From assembly GCF_012396365.1 (NCBI RefSeq), contig NZ_JAAXPG010000024.1:53934-117933 (forward strand): a DNA stretch of 64,000 nt. The letters are read 5' to 3'. Position numbers and translations under genes: made by a program. Within the stretch, counting starts at the first letter, position 1, and the number at the start of each line of letters is the position of its first letter. The notes beneath the pieces are model-generated. The model was not told the origin of the DNA and ran no database searches. It was given only the letters and a program-made list of their open reading frames with translations. Positions 31,064 to 39,357 of the stretch are shown here, in pieces. This stretch comes from Nocardiopsis alborubida (GTDB taxonomy: Bacteria; Actinomycetota; Actinomycetes; Streptosporangiales; Streptosporangiaceae).

Positions 31064-32620
31064 GTGGAGACCCTGAGCCTGCTCGGCGGCGGTTTCGCCG
31101 CCGCCCTCTCCCCCGAGAACCTGCTGTGGGCGTTCGTGGGCGTCCTGCTGGGCACCGCCGTGGGCGTGCTGCCCGGCCTGGGCTCGGCCATGGCCGTGGC
31201 CCTGCTGCTGCCCGTCACCTTCAAGCTGGACCCCACCGGGGCCTTCATCATGTTCACCGCCGTGTACTACGGCGGCCTCTTCGGTGACTCGACCACGTCG
31301 ATCCTGATGAACACGCCCGGCAACAGCTCCGCGATCGCCACCGCGATCGAGGGGCACAGGATGGCGCTCAGGGGCCGGGCCTCCCAGGCCCTGGCCACGT
31401 CGGCGATCGGCGCGTTCACCGGTGCGGTGGTGGCCACGACGGTCGTCGCCTTCTTCTCGAACGTCATCATCGACATCGCCCTGCGCTTCGGCCCGGCCGA
31501 GTACCTGGCACTGGCGATCCTGGCCTTCGTCGCCACCTCGGCGGTGGTGGCCCAGTCCATGGTGCGCGGGCTCATCGCGCTCTCCATCGGCCTGGCCATC
31601 GCGATGGTGGGCATCGACGCCCAGAGCGGCGCGGCGCGCTTCACCCTGGGCGTCCCCTCCCTGTTCGAGGGGATCAGCGTGATCACGGTGACCGTGGGCC
31701 TGCTGGCGCTGGGCGAGGTGCTGCACGTGGTCTCGCGCGAGTCCCGGGGCGCGGGCGCGGGCAACAAGCTCATCGCCACCACCGGCACCCCCTGGCTGAG
31801 CAGGCGCGACCTGCGCCGCGCCGTGCCCGCGTGGATCCGGGGGCTGGGCTTCGGCCTGCCCTTCGGCGCGATCCCGGCGGGCGGCTCGGAGATCCCGACC
31901 TTCCTGGCCTACGGCACCGAGCGCAAGCTCTCCCAGCTCAGGGCCCGCCGGGGCAAGCGGCCCGACGAGTTCGGCGACGGCGCCATCGAGGGCGTGGCCG
32001 CGCCCGAGTCGGCCGCCAGCGCCACCGCCGGAACCGCGATGGGCGCGCTGCTGGGTCTGGGCCTGCCCACGTCGGCCACGGCCGCGATCATGCTGGCCGC
32101 CTTCCAGCAGTACGGGATGCAGCCGGGTCCGCTGCTGTTCGAGCGCAACGCCGATCTGGTGTGGGCGCTGCTGGCCAGCCTGTTCGTCGGCAGCGTCATG
32201 CTGCTCATCCTCAACCTGCCCTTCGCGCCGCTGTGGGCCAAGCTGCTGCTGATCCCGCGCCGCTACCTGTACGCGGGCATCACCGGTTTCGCGGCGCTGG
32301 GCGTGTACGCCGCGTCCTACTCCGTCACCGACCTGTGGCTGCTGATAGCCCTGGGGCTGCTCGGGTTCATGATGCGGCGGTACGAGATCCCGGTGGCGCC
32401 GGTGCTCATCGCGGTCATCCTCGGGCCGCTGGCCGAGACGGAGCTGCGCCGGGCCCTGGCCATCGGCCAGGGCGACGTGGGCGTGCTCTTCGCGGGGCCG
32501 ATCACGATCGGGATCTACACGGTCCTCGTGGCCGCCGTGGCCCTGGTCGCCTTCCTGCGGATCCGCGCCCGCGCGCGTTCGCGCGAGGCACGGCGCGAGG
32601 AGACCGTCGACGCGGGGTGA
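31064..32620 (+). CDS. tctA: Tripartite tricarboxylate transporter large membrane subunit
   Basis: 518 residues and about twelve membrane segments. TctA signatures are GTAVGVLPGLGSAMAVALLL (30-49), YYGGLFGDSTTSILMNTPG and, in the second half, a related GALLGLGLPTSATAAIML with GVAAPESAASA. It forms the sodium- or proton-driven channel part of the transporter. The GTG at 31064 follows the tctB stop with no gap. The C-terminal 20 residues are Arg-rich and cytoplasmic. A hairpin follows 18 bases after the stop. Confidence 0.9.
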   Translation: METLSLLGGGFAAALSPENLLWAFVGVLLGTAVGVLPGLGSAMAVALLLPVTFKLDPTGAFIMFTAVYYGGLFGDSTTSILMNTPGNSSAIATAIEGHRMALRGRASQALATSAIGAFTGAVVATTVVAFFSNVIIDIALRFGPAEYLALAILAFVATSAVVAQSMVRGLIALSIGLAIAMVGIDAQSGAARFTLGVPSLFEGISVITVTVGLLALGEVLHVVSRESRGAGAGNKLIATTGTPWLSRRDLRRAVPAWIRGLGFGLPFGAIPAGGSEIPTFLAYGTERKLSQLRARRGKRPDEFGDGAIEGVAAPESAASATAGTAMGALLGLGLPTSATAAIMLAAFQQYGMQPGPLLFERNADLVWALLASLFVGSVMLLILNLPFAPLWAKLLLIPRRYLYAGITGFAALGVYAASYSVTDLWLLIALGLLGFMMRRYEIPVAPVLIAVILGPLAETELRRALAIGQGDVGVLFAGPITIGIYTVLVAAVALVAFLRIRARARSREARREETVDAG

Positions 32621-32637
32621 GCGTCACGTGCGCGGGG

Positions 32638-32666
32638 GCCGGTCTGGGGGTTGCCTCCGGACCGGC
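32638..32666. terminator. Hairpin terminator after tctA
   Basis: GCCGGTCTGG and CCGGACCGGC form a 10-bp stem with one mismatch, followed by TCTTCCC. It lies between the convergent stops at 32620 and 32730. Confidence 0.6.
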
Positions 32667-32729
32667 TCTTCCCGTGTGCGCTGGGGTGGACGTACCGTCC
32701 GCCGGTGTGGTGGGACCTCGGGCCGGGGG

Positions 32730-34313
32730 TCAGGGCCGCTCCCCCTCGTCCGCCGGGGCGGGCCCGCCCTCCGCGCGGGGAGTTCGGCCGGTCGCGGCGC
32801 CCGGGTCCTCCCCGGTTCCGGCGTCGGAGGGCTCCCCGGGCGCGGGCGCCTCCCCGGGGCGGGGCGCCGCGTCGCGGTGGCGCAGCGACAACAGGTAGCC
32901 CAGCCCCAGCACGATGGCCGTGCCGATGGCCGTGTACCAGGTGAACCCGACCAGGTCGGGCTGGAAGAGGAACAGCCAGACCATGGTCGCCACCGCGACC
33001 GCGAAGGAGACCACCGCGTCGAGCTGGCGGGCCCCGCGCACCCACAGCCCCAGGAAGAACGCGCCCAGCAGACCTCCGTAGGTCAGGCTGGCCACGGACA
33101 GGCCCAGCTCCACGACCGGGTTGTCGGTACCGGTGAACATCGCCGCCGCCCCGATGAACACCAGCCCCCAGCCGAGGGTGAACAGCCTGCCCAGCCGCAG
33201 GCCCTGGGCGCCGGTGAGCGTGCGCCTGCTGAAGCGCTCGTACAGGTCGGCCATGGTCGAGGACGACAGCGCCGACAGCGAGGACGACAGGGTGCTCATC
33301 GCCGCGGCCAGGATCCCCGCCAGCAGCAGGCCCGACAGGCCGGCCGGCAGCCCCTCGACGATGAACGTCGGGAAGAGCTCGTCGGAGTTGGCCAGGCCCA
33401 GTTCGTCCACCGAGGCGCCCTCGAAGTGGGAGTACAGCGCCAGGCCCACGGTCAGGAACAGGGCGAACTGGAAGAACACCACGACGGCGCTGCCGATCAC
33501 CGCCTTCTGGGCGTCGCGCAGGCTGCGGCAGCCCAGCAGTCGCTGCACGATGATCTGGTCGGCGCCGTGGGAGGCGGTGGAGAGCAGGGCGCCGCCGAGG
33601 AGCGCGGTGACCGTCGCGTAGGGGGCCGAGACCGGGTTCGAGGTGAAGTCGAGGAACTGGGTCTTGCCCGCGTCGGCGGCCACCGCCAGGAAGTTCACGT
33701 CGAGGCTGCTCGTGATGACCGCCAGGGCGGCGACGCCGCCGACCGCGTACACCGCCATCTGGAGGACGTCGACCCAGACCACGGCCCGGATACCGCCGAC
33801 CAGGGTGTACAGGATCGTCACCACGCCGAGCAGCGCGATGATCGCGAAGTAGGACAGGTCGATCCCGTAGGAGTCCAGGATGATCTTGACGGGGATGGCC
33901 GCCGCGAACAGCCGCACCCCGTCCGCGAGCAGCCGCGTGAACAGGAACGCGACCGAGGCCGTGCCCTGCATGCCGCGGCCGAAGCGGATGCCGAGGTAGG
34001 CGTAGGCCGTGGTCATCTCGCCCCGGTAGTAGCGGGGCAGCAGCACGAAGGCCACGACCACCCGCCCGATCAGGTAGCCGACCGCCACCTGGAGGAACGT
34101 GACGTTGCCCAGGTAGGCCACGCCGGGGATGCTGATCACGGTCAGGGCGCTGGTCTCGGTGGCCACCACCGACAGGCACACCGCCCACCAGGGCAGCTGC
34201 CGGTTGCCGATGAAGTAGTCCTTGACGTCGCGCTGTCGGCCGGACAGCCTGAGGCCGAGCCAGGCCGAGCCCAGCAGGTACACCGCGATGACCACGAGGT
34301 CGATTGTCTGCAC
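32730..34313 (-). CDS. Sodium:solute symporter family transporter
   Basis: 527 residues with about thirteen membrane segments (LeuT-like SSS family). Landmarks are DYFIGNRQLPWWAVCLSVVAT near residue 31, GMQGTASVAFLF, and the sodium-site helix AGILAAAMSTLSSSLSALSS. The last 60 residues form a Pro/Gly/Glu-rich cytoplasmic tail. It follows anmK with 31 bases between and is co-transcribed; in other bacteria SSS members near anhydromuropeptide or sialic acid genes import amino sugars, so a cell-wall sugar is a reasonable guess. The GTG at 34313 has GGAG eight bases upstream. Confidence 0.86.
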   Translation of the reverse strand: MQTIDLVVIAVYLLGSAWLGLRLSGRQRDVKDYFIGNRQLPWWAVCLSVVATETSALTVISIPGVAYLGNVTFLQVAVGYLIGRVVVAFVLLPRYYRGEMTTAYAYLGIRFGRGMQGTASVAFLFTRLLADGVRLFAAAIPVKIILDSYGIDLSYFAIIALLGVVTILYTLVGGIRAVVWVDVLQMAVYAVGGVAALAVITSSLDVNFLAVAADAGKTQFLDFTSNPVSAPYATVTALLGGALLSTASHGADQIIVQRLLGCRSLRDAQKAVIGSAVVVFFQFALFLTVGLALYSHFEGASVDELGLANSDELFPTFIVEGLPAGLSGLLLAGILAAAMSTLSSSLSALSSSTMADLYERFSRRTLTGAQGLRLGRLFTLGWGLVFIGAAAMFTGTDNPVVELGLSVASLTYGGLLGAFFLGLWVRGARQLDAVVSFAVAVATMVWLFLFQPDLVGFTWYTAIGTAIVLGLGYLLSLRHRDAAPRPGEAPAPGEPSDAGTGEDPGAATGRTPRAEGGPAPADEGERP

Positions 34314-34344
34314 TGCGCTGCTCCGGGTGGTGGGGGGCGGGGGC

Positions 34345-35523
34345 CTACCGGTCCTGTGCCTGGACGCGCAGGCGCGCGGGGACGGTGGCCGCGGGTTCGG
34401 GGAGCCGGAGCGGTGAGGCGCCCGGCGTGAGGCGTCCGGCCACCGGCGCGCGGCGTGCGCCGGTGCACGAGGGCACGGAACCGGGGAGCCCGTGCCAGGT
34501 GAGGAAGCCGATCAGCGCGAACAGGTAGGCCTCCTTGGCGTCGCTGTCCAGTCCCAGGGCGTCGAAGGTGGCCAGGCGCGCCGGGCGGAGCCGGTCGGCG
34601 AGGCGTTCCATGAGGACCGGGTTGCGGGTGCCGCCGCCCGAGGCGAGCACCTCGGCCACCCCGTGGGGGCTCAGCGCGTCGGCGACGGTGGCGGCGGTGA
34701 GTTCGACCAGGGTGGCCATCAGGTCCCCGTCGCCGGGCGTGCCGGCGGCGCGCAGCGCCGCGTCGAGGTAGCCGGGACCGAACAGCTCCAGCCCGGTGGT
34801 CCTGGGCGGGGGCAGGCGGTAGTACGGCTCGGCGAGCAGGTGCTTGAGCAGGGCGGGGTCGGGCCGGCCGGAGCGGGCGACGGCCCCTCCGGCGTCGAAG
34901 TCGGCGCGGCCGCCGCTCATCCGGCGCGCGGCGGCGTCGAGCAGGGCGTTGCCGGGGCCGGTGTCGAAGGCCAGCGGCGGCTCCCCGCCCCGCAGGACGG
35001 TGACGTTGGCGATGCCGCCGAGATTGAGGGCGGCGGTGGGTTCGGGGCGTGCGCCGAGCAGGAGGGCGTCGAGCACGCTGGCCAGCGGCGCGCCCTGCCC
35101 GCCCGCGGCCACGTCGGCCGTGCGCAGGTCCGAGACCACGGGCAGGCCGGTGGCCTCGGCGATCCAGGCGGGCTGGCCCAGCTGGAGGGTGCCGTGGACC
35201 GTGGCGCCGTCGGCCCAGTGGAACAGGGTCTGCCCGTGCGAGGCGACGAGGTCGGCCCGTCCCCCGGCGAGTTCGCCGACCGCGCGCAGCGCCGCGTCGG
35301 CGAACGCCCGCCCGATGCGGGTGTCGAGCCGGCAGACGGTCTCCATGGTCGTGCGGGCCGGGGGGAGCGCGCCGCGGATCATCTCCCGCAGGTCGTGCGG
35401 GTAGGGCTCGGTGCGGTGTCCCAGCGGGGTCAGACGGATGAGGTCCCCGTCCAGGGCGAAGCGGGCGGCGGCGACGTCGATGCCGTCGGCCGAGGTTCCC
35501 GAGGACAGGCCGACGACGATCAC
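34345..35523 (-). CDS. anmK: Anhydro-N-acetylmuramic acid kinase
   Basis: 392 residues. AnmK converts 1,6-anhydro-MurNAc to MurNAc-6-phosphate during peptidoglycan recycling. Motifs are VIVVGLSSGTSADGIDVAAA at the N terminus (ATP phosphate-1), ASHGQTLFHW, LQLGQPAWIAEATG, VVSDLRTADVAAGGQGAPL, LNLGGIANVT and AFDTGPGNALLD. The C-terminal 50 residues extend beyond the usual enzyme. The GTG at 35523 fits the family start, although the ribosome-binding site is weak. It is the first gene of an operon with the symporter. No murQ-type etherase is visible nearby. Confidence 0.9.
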   Translation of the reverse strand: MIVVGLSSGTSADGIDVAAARFALDGDLIRLTPLGHRTEPYPHDLREMIRGALPPARTTMETVCRLDTRIGRAFADAALRAVGELAGGRADLVASHGQTLFHWADGATVHGTLQLGQPAWIAEATGLPVVSDLRTADVAAGGQGAPLASVLDALLLGARPEPTAALNLGGIANVTVLRGGEPPLAFDTGPGNALLDAAARRMSGGRADFDAGGAVARSGRPDPALLKHLLAEPYYRLPPPRTTGLELFGPGYLDAALRAAGTPGDGDLMATLVELTAATVADALSPHGVAEVLASGGGTRNPVLMERLADRLRPARLATFDALGLDSDAKEAYLFALIGFLTWHGLPGSVPSCTGARRAPVAGRLTPGASPLRLPEPAATVPARLRVQAQDR

Positions 35524-35685
35524 GCGGTCCCCGTCCGGGGACGGCGGGCCGGGGCGGGCGCGGGCGGCGCGGGTCCGGACGTGGGCGGAGGCGGGTCCCC
35601 CGGCCCGGTTGCGTGGACCTGACCCGCGGGGGACCCGTGGACACCACCCATACGACCAACCCTCCCGGTCTCGGAACGCGTACCA

Positions 35686-35697
35686 GCGGTATACCGC
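35686..35697. promoter_or_regulatory. Palindrome upstream of anmK
   Basis: GCGGTATACCGC is a perfect 12-bp palindrome about 165 bases upstream of the anmK start. The GGTATACC core resembles operators of GntR-type regulators, several of which control amino-sugar genes; no such regulator lies nearby. Confidence 0.35.
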
Positions 35698-35752
35698 GCG
35701 TCGCGGTGCGTCAACCGTTCCCGGCGACCGGCACGGTGGTGTCTCCTGGTGC

Positions 35753-35768
35753 CGGTGAGTTCTCACCG
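35753..35768. promoter_or_regulatory. 16-bp palindrome in the anmK upstream region
   Basis: CGGTGAG-TT-CTCACCG is perfect. It could be an operator or a hairpin at the end of the decayed kinase region; orientation cannot be decided. Confidence 0.35.
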
Positions 35769-35830
35769 AACTCTCGCCCGCGGGTCCGGACCGCGCGGGC
35801 AGGCTGCCGCCGGGGGTGGCGTAGGCGGCG

Positions 35831-36042
35831 GTCATCGAGGTCCGCGACGAGGGACCCGGCATCCCCGCCGGGGAGCCGCCCCGGGTGTTCGACCGGTTCC
35901 ACCGGGCGGACGGGTCCCGCGAGCGGGCCGGGGCGGGGCTGGTCCCGGCCGTCGGCGCGGCCTTCGTCGCCGCCCGCGACGGCTACGTCACCGTCGAGTC
36001 GCCGCGGGGAGGGGCTGTGCCTTCACCGTGGTCCTGCCGCTG
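35831..36042 (+). pseudogene. Histidine kinase ATPase-domain remnant
   Basis: The frame from 35831 reads VIEVRDEGPGIP (G1 box), PRVFDRFHRADGSRERAGAG (F box and start of the G2 box) and VAARDGYVTVESPRGG, then shifts frame near 36010 and continues as GCAFTVVLPL, the normal end of such domains. A TAG at 35822 closes the frame upstream and the H-box, N-box and sensor parts are missing. The G2 box is altered (GAGLVPAVG for GSGLGLAIV). It is a non-functional 3' fragment of an EnvZ/OmpR-type kinase. Confidence 0.72.
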
Positions 36043-36132
36043 GTTGGCCCGGTGGCGGTGCCGTGTTCGTCGTTCCCGATCCCACCGGTGCGCGGACCGA
36101 AGCACTCGGAGACGGTGTGGGCGGGCCGCGCG

Positions 36133-36591
36133 TCAGTCCGGCAGCAGGGCGGTGACCGCCTCGCGCAGGGCGCCTTCCCGCTCTTCGGCGAGGGTGCTTT
36201 CCAACGCTGCCACGTAGCTCTTCCGGGCCTCCTCCACCGTGGCCCGCCCCTTGTCGGTGATCTGGGTGTAGACCCCGCGCCGGTCCTCGGCGCAGTGGTA
36301 GCGCTCGGTCAGGCCACTGCGCTCCAGCCGTCCGACCAACCTGCTGAGCGAGCTCTGGTTGATCGGGATGGACTCGGCCAGGAGCTGCTGACGCAGGTGC
36401 CCGCCGTCGTCGGAGTAGTGCAGCGCGACCAGCGCCGAGTACTCCGAGCAGGTCAGCCCGTGCGGTTCCAGGGCCGTCTCCAGCCGCTCGCGCACACGCG
36501 CCTCGAACAGGCGCAACCTGCGCCAGTTGCGTTCCAGCTCCGTCGGTTCCTGGATGCTCGGCACGAAGTGGGAGGGGGCGGTGGAGTTCAT
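36133..36591 (-). CDS. MarR family transcriptional regulator
   Basis: 152 residues. The winged helix core includes LTCSEYSALVALHYSDDGGHL, QQLLAESIPINQSSLSRLVGRLERSGL as recognition region, and the wing RYHCAEDRRGVYTQITDKGR. MarR proteins are ligand-responsive repressors of adjacent efflux genes. The ATG at 36591 follows GGGAG by nine bases. It is divergent from the MFS transporter at 36788 with two inverted repeats between, so it probably represses that transporter and itself. Confidence 0.88.
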   Translation of the reverse strand: MNSTAPSHFVPSIQEPTELERNWRRLRLFEARVRERLETALEPHGLTCSEYSALVALHYSDDGGHLRQQLLAESIPINQSSLSRLVGRLERSGLTERYHCAEDRRGVYTQITDKGRATVEEARKSYVAALESTLAEEREGALREAVTALLPD

Positions 36592-36636
36592 GTACGAGAC
36601 TCCCGGTCGTCGTGGACTTTGCACCAGCGTACTCCT

Positions 36637-36657
36637 TCCAGGCGCCTAACGCCTGGA
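36637..36657. promoter_or_regulatory. Inverted repeat 1 in the marR/MFS divergent region
   Basis: TCCAGGCG-N5-CGCCTGGA is a perfect 8-bp inverted repeat with a five-base spacer, 46 bases upstream of the marR-type start. It could be a regulator site or a hairpin in the marR leader. Confidence 0.45.
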
Positions 36658-36684
36658 CGCATACTTGAAGGGTTGAATACGCTC

Positions 36685-36699
36685 ATGCAATAGTTGCAT
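36685..36699. promoter_or_regulatory. Candidate MarR operator
   Basis: ATGCAA-TAG-TTGCAT is a perfect 6-bp inverted repeat with a 3-bp spacer in an A/T-rich segment between the divergent genes. The TTGCAA-like half-sites are typical of MarR operators. Confidence 0.6.
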
Positions 36700-36787
36700 C
36701 GGCGCAGACTTAGGAAGCAGTCCCGCCCCGACCCGCCCCGCCCCCGCGGGAAGGACCCCCGACACCGCAACTAGCGGAGGAACCGCT

Positions 36788-37990
36788 GTGCCCCTCGCCG
36801 TATTCGCCCTCATGGTCGCCAGCTTCGGCATAGGAACGACCGAGTTCGTGATCATGGGCCTTCTGCCTGAGGTCGCCGACGATATGTCGGTCAGCCTCAC
36901 CAGGGCCGGGCTTCTCATCTCCGGCTACGCCCTCGGCGTCGTCTTCGGCGGTCCGCTGTTCACCGCCGCCGCAACACGCATGCCGCGCAAGAGGATGCTG
37001 CTCATCCTCATGGTGCTGTTCATCGCCGGAAACGCGCTCTCCGCGGTGGCTCCCGCCTACTGGACCCTCATGGCGGGCCGCATCCTGGCGGCGGTCTGCC
37101 ACGGCGCCTTCCTCGGCATCGGCTCCGTCGTCGCCGCGGACATGGTCGCTCAGGACAAGCGCTCCCGGGCCATCTCGCTCGTCTTCACCGGACTGACCGT
37201 CGCCAACGTGTTCGGCGCCCCCATGGGCACCTGGATCGGACAGGCCTTCGACTGGCGCGCCACGTTCTGGGCCATCGCCGCGATCGGCGTGATCAGTCTC
37301 GTCGGACTCATCATCCTGATCCCCGCCCAGCCCAACGACGGATCCGTGCGCCTGCGCGACGAACTCGCGGTGTTCGGCCGCGGACAGCTGTGGCTGGCCC
37401 TCGCGATCGCCGGGCTGAGCATCGGAGCGCTGTTCGCCGCCTTCAGCTACGTCGCCCCCCTCATGACGGAGGTGGCCGGGTTCGGCTCCGGCATGCTCAC
37501 GCCGTTGCTCATGCTCTTCGGTGTCGGGCTGGTCATCGGCAACCTCCTGGGCGGCCGGTACGCCGACCGGGCCCAGACCGCCACACTGCTGACCGCGCAG
37601 GCCCTGTTGTTCGTGGTGCTGGTGCTCTTCGCCCTGACGGCACAGTTCGCTGTGGCCGCCGTCGTCCTGCTCATGCTGCTGGGCGGCACCGGCTTCGCCA
37701 CGGTTCCCGGCTTCATGACGCGCGTCATCGACAAGGCCGAGGGCGCCACCACCCTCGCCGCCGCCGTCGCCTCCTCCGCCGCCAACGCGGGAATCGCCGT
37801 GGGCTCCTACCTGGCCGGAACGACGATCGACGCCGGTTACGGCTACACCGCGCCCCTGGTGGTCGGTGCGATCATGGCCGCCGCCGCGTTCGGAGTCACC
37901 TTCGCCTCCCACGCCCTGGACCGCCGTTCCTCACACGAGGGGACCGACGCGCGAACCGGCCCGGCCTCGCTCCCCGGGCGGGTACGGTGA
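36788..37990 (+). CDS. MFS transporter, DHA1 (AraJ/chloramphenicol-resistance-like) family
   Basis: 400 residues, twelve membrane segments. Helix 1 has GIGTTEFVIMGLLPEVADD, the loop 2-3 motif is GGPLFTAAATRMPRKRML, helix 4 is LMAGRILAAVCHGAFLGIGSVVA and helix 5 has GLTVANVFGAPMGTWIGQ, the motif C of drug:proton antiporters. It probably exports drugs or sugars in exchange for protons. The GTG at 36788 has GGAGGAA six bases upstream. The likely repressor is the divergent MarR protein. Confidence 0.9.
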   Translation: MPLAVFALMVASFGIGTTEFVIMGLLPEVADDMSVSLTRAGLLISGYALGVVFGGPLFTAAATRMPRKRMLLILMVLFIAGNALSAVAPAYWTLMAGRILAAVCHGAFLGIGSVVAADMVAQDKRSRAISLVFTGLTVANVFGAPMGTWIGQAFDWRATFWAIAAIGVISLVGLIILIPAQPNDGSVRLRDELAVFGRGQLWLALAIAGLSIGALFAAFSYVAPLMTEVAGFGSGMLTPLLMLFGVGLVIGNLLGGRYADRAQTATLLTAQALLFVVLVLFALTAQFAVAAVVLLMLLGGTGFATVPGFMTRVIDKAEGATTLAAAVASSAANAGIAVGSYLAGTTIDAGYGYTAPLVVGAIMAAAAFGVTFASHALDRRSSHEGTDARTGPASLPGRVR

Positions 37991-38200
37991 CCGGCACGTG
38001 TCCCGAGACCACCGGCGCAGCGAACGACGCCCTGCCCGGTACCGCCCCGCCGCTGCCGTGGTCACCACCGAGAGCGATGAGGAGGAATCCGCCGGTCGGG
38101 TGGACACCTGCCTCCAGCCTCCCGGCATCGAAGGACCGAACTCGCGGTCGAACACCTGGTTGGCCGGCCCGCTCCTCCCAGAACCCGGCGAACGGGTCGG

Positions 38201-38764
38201 CTAGCGAGCCACCCGGTAGCGGAGGTAGACCACCTTCGAGTCGAAGGTGCGGGTCTCGACGAGTTCGAGGTCCACCCGGTGCCCGTGGTGGGGGAAGAAG
38301 GGAGTGCCGCCGCCGACCAGCACCGGGTGGACCCTGATCCGGTACTCGTCGATCAGGCCCGCCGCGGCCGCCTCGGAGGCGAGAGCCGCGCCGCCGATCG
38401 CGATGTCGCCCTCCCCCGGCTCGGCCCGCAGCCGCGCGATCTCCTGTGCCAGGCCACCGGACGCCAGCCGGGCGTTTCCCCGCACCTCCGACAGGGTGGT
38501 GGAGAACACCACCTTCGGGAGCGCCTTCCAGATCGCGGCGAATTCGAGCGTCGGGAAGTCGAGTGACGGGTTCTGGTCGGCGGTCTCCCAGTACAGCATG
38601 GTCTCGTAGAGCCGTCGCCCCAGCAGGTGGACGCCGACCTCCCGTACCTCGTCGGTGGCGAGGCGGAAGACGTCCTCGTCGGGCTCCGTCCAGTCGATGG
38701 AGCCGTCCGGCCCGACGACGTAGCCGTCCAGCGACACGGCCATCGAGTAGGTCACGCTGCGCAT
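38201..38764 (-). CDS. Dihydrofolate reductase/RibD C-terminal-like protein
   Basis: 187 residues of the DHFR-fold RibD_C group (YwjB/YyaP-like). It begins MRSVTYSMAVSLDGYVVGPDG, has VHLLGRRLYETMLYWE, PKVVFSTTLSEV, EGDIAIGGAALASEAAAAGLIDEYRI with the NADPH-binding GG, and HPVLVGGGTPFFP. Substrates of these stand-alone reductases are unknown. The ATG at 38764 follows GGGGAGGAG by a normal spacing. The convergent MFS gene ends 210 bases away. Confidence 0.88.
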   Translation of the reverse strand: MRSVTYSMAVSLDGYVVGPDGSIDWTEPDEDVFRLATDEVREVGVHLLGRRLYETMLYWETADQNPSLDFPTLEFAAIWKALPKVVFSTTLSEVRGNARLASGGLAQEIARLRAEPGEGDIAIGGAALASEAAAAGLIDEYRIRVHPVLVGGGTPFFPHHGHRVDLELVETRTFDSKVVYLRYRVAR

Positions 38765-39357
38765 CGGAACTCCTCCCCGGTAACGGGTTCGACAGTATGA
38801 CCGCCGGACACCGCAGGACTCATCACGGCTCGCGGGATCCTCTGGACCGGGCCACCTCACCGCTCCAGGACCTGGTATGGGCCAGGGAGCGGGCAGTCTC
38901 GGGGGCCGGGCACGGCGGTACGGACCTTTCGCATGCAGGACGCTCAGCGAGCCCGCCTCACCGAGCTGTCCGGGCGACGGCGGCGACCCGCTCGGCGAGC
39001 TGCTCGCCCGCGGCGTCGGCACCCGCGTCGCCCATGGTCCAGGCCCGGGACACGGCCGACTCCAGGAGTTCGACGGCGGCGCCGCTCGCGACCGGGTCCT
39101 GGTAGAGGACAGCGTAGGCCTCCTCGTAACCGCCCAAGCCGCCCTGGCCCTCAAAAAAGCATGGAAACAGAACTCACTGAGAAGACCTCACCACCGATCG
39201 GCCTGGTGGACGAACACCACCGGTGGCGGACACACGGTGGAGGAGAACCGCTCGGGGAAGAGCGAACCGGCGGAGGGGATAACACCGGCGGCGGGCGGGT
39301 AGCGGACCGCACGACGGGCCCGACCGGCGGGAACGCCGCGGGCCGGACGGGGGGACG
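38765..39357. other. Gene-poor region with a gene fragment
   Basis: 593 bases between the DHFR-like gene and the gene at 39358. Apart from the minus-strand fragment at 38958-39153, I see no gene. An A6 run (near 39154) marks the end of the fragment. Confidence 0.45.
38958..39153 (-). pseudogene. 3' fragment of an unidentified gene
   Basis: A minus-strand frame of about 64 codons ends at the TGA at 38958. It has almost perfect G/C third positions and reads GYEEAYAVLYQDPVASGAAV, then ELLESAVSRAWTMGDAGADA and ends AERVAAVARTAR. It has no start codon near its 5' end and loses bias beyond the A6 run at about 39154. I do not recognise the family. It looks like the remaining C terminus of a truncated gene. 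Confidence 0.4.

Noticed and set aside
37987..38204. Small plus-strand frame after the MFS gene
   Set aside because: Weak codon bias, no ribosome-binding site and no recognisable sequence.
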